A stretch of DNA of 64,000 nucleotides from assembly GCF_034190915.1 (NCBI RefSeq), contig NW_026947488.1, forward strand, positions 5,094,501 to 5,158,500, read 5' to 3'. The notes under the pieces are model-generated. The model did no database searches, was not told the origin of the DNA, and saw only the letters and a list, made by a program, of their open reading frames with translations. This DNA comes from Cavia porcellus (taxonomy: Eukaryota; Chordata; Mammalia; Rodentia; Caviidae). The position numbers and the translations under genes are program-made. Below are positions 57,762-64,000 of the stretch, in pieces (position 1 is the first letter of the stretch; each line of letters starts with the position of its first letter).

Positions 57762-57920
57762 GGCTGGCACCTGGTTCTCAGAATGGCCTGCAGCTGGTAC
57801 TGACTGAAAGGAAAAGGTTGGCATGTGGTTGTCCCCCGAGGGGCCCATGAATGGTGCTGACTCACAAGAAGTGGCTGGCTTCTTGTTCTCTTCCCTGAGG
57901 CCCATGACTCCCTTCCAGGA
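57762..57920 (+). repeat. Three degenerate 54-57-bp tandem units
   Basis: Units start at 57762 (ggctggcacctggttctc), 57816 (ggttggcatgtggttgtc) and 57873 (ggctggcttcttgttctc). The first two also share 'tggt(a/g)ctgact' in register. Confidence 0.65.
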
Positions 57921-58055
57921 TTTTTAATTAGATTTGGGGAGGTTAGCACCTTCAGGAAACATTCCTTCTAGAACACAGCCTAGGGCACATGCCATCAAAT
58001 CTTCCTACGTAACTTTGTGTAGTAACTTTTTCATTTTCTTTTGTCTACCCCTTAC

Positions 58056-58134
58056 TAACTTTTTTTTACCGGGGATCAGACTCACAACCTTGTGCTTGCC
58101 AGGCACTTGTGCCACTGAGCTAAAACTCCAGCCC
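58056..58134 (-). mobile_element. ID-like SINE, reverse
   Basis: 'accggggatcagactcacaa' and 'gagctaaaactccagccc' are the reversed B box and A box regions. Confidence 0.85.
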
Positions 58135-58140
58135 TGTTAA

Positions 58141-59340
58141 CCTTGTTTCTACGGAGATTATACGCTTTCATGTCACAATTAATGAGATGCTAATTTGATA
58201 CACAGGAGTACTATTGATTTTAACCATCGTTTTTCTGTATCCAGCAACTTTTAGCAGAGTATATTTATACTTTCTATCACCTGAAAATGGGCACTTTGAC
58301 TTTATGAATCCAACAAATAGTCTTTTTATGTCATAATTTTTAGTTTTATTTATTAAACAAATATCCTACAATAATATTAAATTAATACAGTTTAATTTCA
58401 TTTTTTTTTTCTTTTGCGGTACCAGGGATTGAACTCATAACCTCATGCTTGCCAGGCAGATATTTATGTCACTGAGCTAAATCCCTGGCCCAATTTCATT
58501 CTACTCTTAAAGAACTATGTTTAGGGTTGTTCAGTGTAATGTTTCTTTATTAAAAGAAATTATTAATACACTAAAACTATATTTCTGACCTTTTTACCAA
58601 AAAAAGTATATATATATATACTTTGTTGTTTTCTGAACTAGTTAGATATAAAGTTTATCATTAAAGGAATTGGCTCTTGCTTTTCTTTACTGTTTATTTT
58701 CTTGCTTTCTAATCTATGTTTTTTATCTTTTCATTTATTTCATAATGTCCTGTTCTTCTTAAAGGGTTTATATTGAATAATTAACTTTCTATTTTTCGTC
58801 TTAACAATAAAAACACTTAATGTTTTCATTGACTTTTTCCTCTAAGTAGTTTGATATTATTTTCTTAATTGTTCTTTTTTTAGTTCTTGCTTTTTCCACT
58901 GTCCCAGTTGATTTTTAGAAGAATATTTTTAAATATCATTGTAATTTGCAGTTATGTTTGTTTATCCTTAAGGCTTCCAGTTTCAAATGTTGGTTGTATT
59001 TTGGTCAGAATGCATCCAAGACAAGCTCTAGTAAAATGCCTTCATTTAATTTTATGTAAATGAGCAAATGATAAGACTAGTAATGTTATTTGAGTAATTC
59101 TAAAGAAACAATGTCTCACTTATACAATACAAAATTTGTCTACTTATCTGTTTTGGTCTTAATTAAAAGTATTTTAATGCTATCTTGTAACTGAATATTA
59201 GTTTCCGCTTGAAGTTTTTACATTCTTTGCTTTCTGTGTTTTGTTGCTGTGTTATTTGGTGCATATAGATTCAGTAATTATATCCTCAGTATCTACTGTA
59301 TCTATCTTTGACTAATCATCCATTTATTTTATTTAATATG
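58141..59340 (-). mobile_element. Ancient L1M LINE, strongly decayed
   Basis: Reverse-strand ORF2-type wording recurs ('tgtatccagcaacttttagc', 'ttcttgctttctaatctatg', 'tttggtcagaatgcatcc'). Two SINEs entered it or its edge (58403-58491, 59401-59481). Confidence 0.5.
58403..58491 (-). mobile_element. ID-like SINE with perfect 9-bp TSD
   Basis: Reversed 'ggtaccagggattgaactca' and 'gagctaaatccctggcc'. Flanked by aatttcatt (58394-58402, 58492-58500). Confidence 0.93.
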
Positions 59341-59400
59341 TTTTAATTTGTAGTAGGTCCTCTTCATTCTTATTATTATTGCTGTTTTTCTATTGAAACC

Positions 59401-59481
59401 TTTTTTTTGGTACCAGGGATCAAACACAACCTAGCACTTGCCAGGCAGGCGCTTATGCCACTGAGCTAAATCTCCAGCCCC
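59401..59481 (-). mobile_element. ID-like SINE, reverse
   Basis: Reversed ggtaccagggatcaaac, gccaggcaggcgcttatg and gagctaaatctccagcccc, with a T run (A tail) on the left. Confidence 0.93.
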
Positions 59482-61089
59482 AAAACTTTTTAATTTTAGA
59501 TTGTTTGTGTGACTCTTAAGATATGCTACCCCTGAAAAGGACGTTTAAAAATCTTTTAGAAACTCTTTTAAGCATCTTTGTCTTTTAATGAGTGTTCCAT
59601 GTGCTGTTTTCCTTTTTATTTTAGTTTTGTTCTTTTTCCTTTTACAGAAGTTTTAAACTTTTGATTAAATTTGGTATGTTATAGTACTTATTCTCATAGC
59701 TAATATTTTGCTTTGTTTTTAAATATGCTTTATAAGTGTTTGAAAGGAATTGAAAGGCAGAAAATCTGTGGTGCCAGCCATCTCATTATTTAAAGTAGCA
59801 CAACATTAGGCAGTAACATTTAGATACTTCGAAGTTTCCAAACCCTCTCCTCACACAAAGGCAGCTCTTTCCTTGTTCAGGCTGTTCAGGTAGTGCTTCA
59901 TTGAATTCCATAGCTGCTCATTTTCTCCCATGAAATGATGATTTTCTTTCATATGTTTTGATACTAAGGCTTCTTATTCTGGTAGAATATTTTTATCTAT
60001 CTTGTTCAATTCTTAAATACATCAGTCAAATTCCTTTGTACCAGAAACACTATATGCACACTTCATTTTATTTCCTCCTCAATGTCTCTACACCACTTCT
60101 GTTTTCTGTCCTCTTTAGAATTGCAATAAATGATAGCACTTTATTCATTCTATTTCATGAAGAACTTTGAGAAAATAATGTTCTAAAAGCCAAGCTTTTC
60201 CTTTTAACACTTTAAAAACTATCCTTTCTCTATAAGTCATTATTACTCTTGTTCTAATTACAGTATTAGTGTCCACACGGGCTATTGAAATGACACCTCC
60301 ATTTTGCTCTAAACTTTCCTACCTATTCTGATGGAAAATTTGTCCTCAGTAAATGATAAGCATAATTTAAACTGTTCTCCAGGCAACACCAACTCTCAAA
60401 AATGTCATAATTTTTACAATAATCATCAATAGCAATATGAAATCAAGTCTTATTAAAACATAGTTTTATAACTGGTGGCATGTTTGCTTGTGAGAAATAA
60501 AAAATGACAGGTGGTAGAGAGTGAGAAGAGGAGACAGATACTAATCAGAATGAAGGGTCATAAGATTAATAAGTAAGTGCTATTCTTTATTGATATTAGA
60601 ATTTCCAGCATTGGTGCACCCCCTATGGACTGAAACCCAAATGAGACAATATGACTGCTTTAAAATACATATATTTGCTTAGGAAGAGTCTTTTTAAACT
60701 TCTTCCTAAGTAACTTTGTTGAATCTTGGTTGTAGTGTAACACCATGACAAAATTACATGGAACTAAAGCCACTCAACATCTGAAGGAAATATCTTTATT
60801 ATCTAGCAAACATTCACCAACCACCAAGTAGGTACTTACACATTAAGCATCTAATAGGACAAGGGTGACCGGCACAGAGTTGTCACATCTTACATCCATT
60901 CCCCTGAGGGGACCAGACCCCTGCACAGCATCCTCACCTCTGCTGGTGCTCCTGCTTGTCCCATGTCACCATGCCAGGCACATTATCATGCCCAGCTGTC
61001 TCTCAATATTTACATGCCTCTTACCCACTATGCTCCCCAAAAAGAACATCCTCTGCTCTCTTCCCCATCAAACACCTTCTGTCCCTTCA
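59482..61089. other. No recognised feature
   Basis: AT-rich stretch with short open frames only; C-rich patch near 60900-61090. Confidence 0.4.
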
Positions 61090-61340
61090 CGAATCAACTT
61101 GCAGATCATTTTTTGAGTGCTGAAGGTTTTCCCAACTTTACATTATTACAAATATCTCCTGTGATCTAGATCTTTGTCTGAATTTCTCAGTATACCAAAA
61201 CAATAGATTACTGAAATGGGAATCACAAGAACAAAGAAGGAAGTTTAAGATTCTTCATAGGTCTCCAGAAAGATTATACCAATTTACACTCAGTAGGACC
61301 CTCAAAAGAACCAATTTCATGTCACACGCAAGAACTCTGA
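61090..61340 (-). mobile_element. Ancient L1/HAL1 fragment
   Basis: 'gtctccagaaagattatacc' followed by 'aatttacactcagtagg' and 'gaatcacaagaacaaagaag' match the reversed late ORF2 wording of old LINEs. Confidence 0.55.
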
Positions 61341-61740
61341 ATAAGAACTATATTTTGATACTGATACTCCAAAAATGATACACTGCTTTCATTTCTACTT
61401 ATCAGGTCACCAATGCAATACAGCATTTTTACATTTAGGAATTACTTGCAATTTCTCTACCAATTGTTCATGGTATTTTCATTTTGTAAGGAGTTTTAGT
61501 ATTTTTAATGGTTTATGAGTTTCTATATATGAAAAAAATTAACTATCGATGCTTCATATCTGTGAAAATGTTTTTATACTTCATTTTTCTTTTAGTTGTC
61601 TTTGGTGTTTTCTGCATTTGTGTATTCTTCTAGATGGCAGTTGAATCTGTGTGAATAGACTTCTCATACTTAACTCTTTAGTTATGGTTTGTCTAGCACT
61701 TATTTTTGTTCATTTAGTTGGTTGGTTGGCTGGTTGGTTT
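61341..61740. other. No recognised feature
   Basis: AT-rich; a short (TTGG)n patch at 61717-61738. Confidence 0.4.
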
Positions 61741-61744
61741 TGCT

Positions 61745-61886
61745 TTTGTTGAGGCAGGGTCTCACTGTAGTTTAGGCTGGCCTTGAATTCACAACGTAGC
61801 CTAGGCTGGCCTCAAACTCACAGCAATCCTCCTGCCTCAGTCCTCCGAGTGCTAGGATTACAGGCATGTGCCATCATGCCTGGCTA
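61745..61886 (-). mobile_element. B1 SINE, reverse
   Basis: 'gaggcagggtctcactgtag', 'cctaggctggcctcaaactc', 'ggattacaggcatgtgccat' are reversed B1, with an internal pair of 'aggctggcct' blocks typical of the family. Confidence 0.92.
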
Positions 61887-61889
61887 CCT

Positions 61890-62300
61890 TTTCAAAGCTT
61901 TCTTGGAAACCTTACCCTTTTTATTCTTCCAAGTGAACATTAAAATCACTCTGTCAGGTTTCCCAAAGTATCCTATGGGAATTTTGTTTGAAATTTCATT
62001 AAAGCCATGTAGGGAGACCTGACAACAGCACAACATACAATCCTCTTATCCAGATGCATGCTAAGCCTTCCCTGTATTTAAGTTTTCTGGTATGTTCTTC
62101 TGTAAAAATTACATTTCTGTCTATTTAGTTCTATAAGTCTCTTGTCAAGTATTTTTCCCTAGGCTTTTCATGCTTTGAATGGGATTTTTTCTCAATTGTT
62201 TATAAGTGATCATTGCTGCTATGAATTAAAGACATTGATTTGGTATCTATCAATGAATTTTGAATAAAATTTAAAAGATATCCTAGGAATTTTTCAAATA
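61890..62300 (-). mobile_element. Ancient L1M LINE fragment
   Basis: 'cattaaagccatgtagggag' , 'tgtctatttagttctataag' and 'ttttccctaggcttttcatg' match reverse-strand L1M ORF2. Confidence 0.6.
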
Positions 62301-64000
62301 AATAACAAGTACCCAAGTATGACTTCAGTAGATATACAACCAGCGCTGTGTGCTGATTGTGTTTAAAATGTAAATGCCTGAATGCGCTTTTGCTGAAGGC
62401 CTGGAGGCTATTTGAAGATCTTGATGCCATCTGAAGACATAAAACACCACGGGCATTACTTCCTAATGCAGGCTTCCACTGCGTTCTCAGTGAGTAGATA
62501 AGTCAGAGACAAAAAGACTGGAGATGTGGGTTATGATCTTACTTCACTGCAACCCAAAAATTCTGCACATGTGTGTTCTAATAGCCCTGTGCCTCCTCTG
62601 CTAGGTGTCCAAAGTGTTAGAAAGAAAAGTGTCTGTGAATCTACAGTCCCATTGTGATATATGTGCCTGAAAGTTCTCAGAATCATTTCATCATTGCTCA
62701 ATGTAATGCCCGATCCATAAAAGGGCATATTTTCTGGTAGAACTTACACTTCGTTTTGCAGTCCCAGCTCTCAAGGAAACTTCTTGCCTTCCCTTCTTCC
62801 CAGTGGCTACAGTGCATGCATTTGCCAGACATTTCTCTGATGAAAAATGGGAGTGGAAGGAGAAGGGCAGGTTTTGGCACATTTTGACATTAAACAAACT
62901 TGCAGCACACAAGTTAAGCAACACACAGGGGCTGGCTAGTTATTTTCTAATCAATCATTTGGACATTCCTAATAGAGCCGTGCACTGATTTACTAAAGAC
63001 ATACGGTAAGTGTTTTTTCTCTCAGCCTTAGGCCCAAGAAAACAGCTGTTCTCTCAAATGAAGGCCGTTTGGGCTGTGGGCACATTCTTCCCTCCAGACC
63101 TGCTCTAGGCAGCCATCTAGGGCGCAACCTTGCTTCCCTCTGGTCTCCCTGGATATGGCCTTGGGACCTGTGGAGCCATCAGGGACGCTGCTCAGATTCA
63201 AGCATCTGCTGATTCTGTGCCTGTACTTTGGGTTTATTCTGCTTTGGAAACTTTCATGTTTTACCTTGCAAGTTCAAAAGCCTGGAAATTGTCCAGTTAC
63301 AACTTTCCACACTTTTGTTGACCTCCACTGATAAATAAGGGCAGGCTCTGTGGAATTCTAGGGCTCAGCCTGTCTTCTGTTATTAGCTTTATTCACCTAA
63401 ATGCTTACTGGGTGGCCACTGCGCGCCTGGAACTGTGCTGGAAATGTGTGTATGCGCTGAGGACGTTATCTGTAACTGGATTTTCTCTCCACATACTGTG
63501 TCTTATCAGAACTGAGAAGACAAAACCCAGAATCCTTTCAGATCTGTGGATATCTCCAATCTGGTTTGCTTAATAGTCTTGAATCACTTTATATACCATA
63601 TTGAAAAAAATCTCTTGGCAAATTTCCAACATGGTGTTAGAGCCTCTAAAGACTGCTCTTTCCACAGGTGAAGAAGTGTTCAGAAGAGTAGAAAAGACAC
63701 ACTTTTTGTTTGTTTTGGAGGGCAGAACAAGGACACAGACAGGAATGGATACTTTTCTGTTATCTTTTTCTAAGGGTAGTCCAACAGGAGCCAGTACCTG
63801 ACCATTGCCAGAAAGGCTGGACACCAAGGGCCTGATTATCATCTTTAGTGCCAATAATCCAGATTCACCTCTCTTTCCCTACACTGAGTGGATGAACTGG
63901 AGACAATGGACAAGCCACCTTGTCCATTAGGACAAGGGAATATAGGAGGTCACCTTCCTCTTGGATAAGAACCACCTGCTGTTCCTCCCGGGGCCTCATT
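62301..64000. other. Unique stretch, nothing recognised
   Basis: No gene, exon or repeat could be supported. Short open frames occur on both strands (for example 62691-62924 and 63570-63854). Confidence 0.4.

Noticed and set aside
60605..60625. Second CTCF-type site (tgcaccccctatgg)
   Set aside because: One base short between CCA and AGGGGG and it lacks the GCGC end; too weak.

Overview
The window reads as mammalian genomic DNA with no recognisable protein-coding gene, most likely from a rodent that is not mouse-like. Three things point there. There are 7SL-derived B1 monomers (57335-57494 and others) and B1 joined to an ID-like unit (22170-22355, 36195-36380), a layout known from several non-murid rodent families. 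There is an abundant tRNA-Ala-derived ID-like SINE ending in GGTACC plus an A-rich tail. There are many L1 copies. I cannot fix the genus; a beaver/kangaroo-rat-type or other non-murid rodent is a guess. Older layers shared across mammals (MIR, L2, MER5-like, MER2-like, MLT1, L1M) are also present.

Layout. 1-9640 is a pile of L1 insertions: an old + strand L1 ORF2 is interrupted in turn by a SINE with microsatellites, a MaLR LTR, a short L1 3' end, another SINE and a 5'-truncated L1. 10190-17030 is a near full-length L1 (L1-D). 17031-23937 is mostly unique, with a strong CTCF-type motif, a MER5-like element, a SINE, and a minus-strand L1 3'UTR copy. 23938-31059 is a second full-length L1 (L1-E) with a perfect 13-bp target-site duplication. 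31073-39080 mixes ancient minus-strand L1M/HAL1, a MER2-like transposon, SINEs and an odd L1 3'UTR fragment without poly(A). 39080-52600 is largely unique DNA with MLT1 LTRs, a GC/CpG-rich stretch near 50.2-50.8 kb and a G4-type run. 52600-64000 is again repeat-dense, including a MaLR LTR, a solo retroviral LTR inside a B1, several B1s and SINEs, and old minus-strand L1M.

How the parts relate. L1-D and L1-E share ORF1, ORF2 and a long 3'UTR, but both are dead (frameshifts, TGG-to-TAG changes). Their 5'UTRs are unrelated outside the last ~30 bp before ORF1, and each carries its own tandem monomers (214-bp and 79-bp periods). Their 3'UTR is itself built from about seven degenerate repeats of roughly 145 bp, and pieces of it occur at several other loci here. 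SINE and L1 copies are flanked by A-rich-starting duplications, as expected for L1-driven insertion.

No tRNA or rRNA gene, CRISPR array or intact gene could be supported. All family names rest on sequence recognition by eye, not on a database search.
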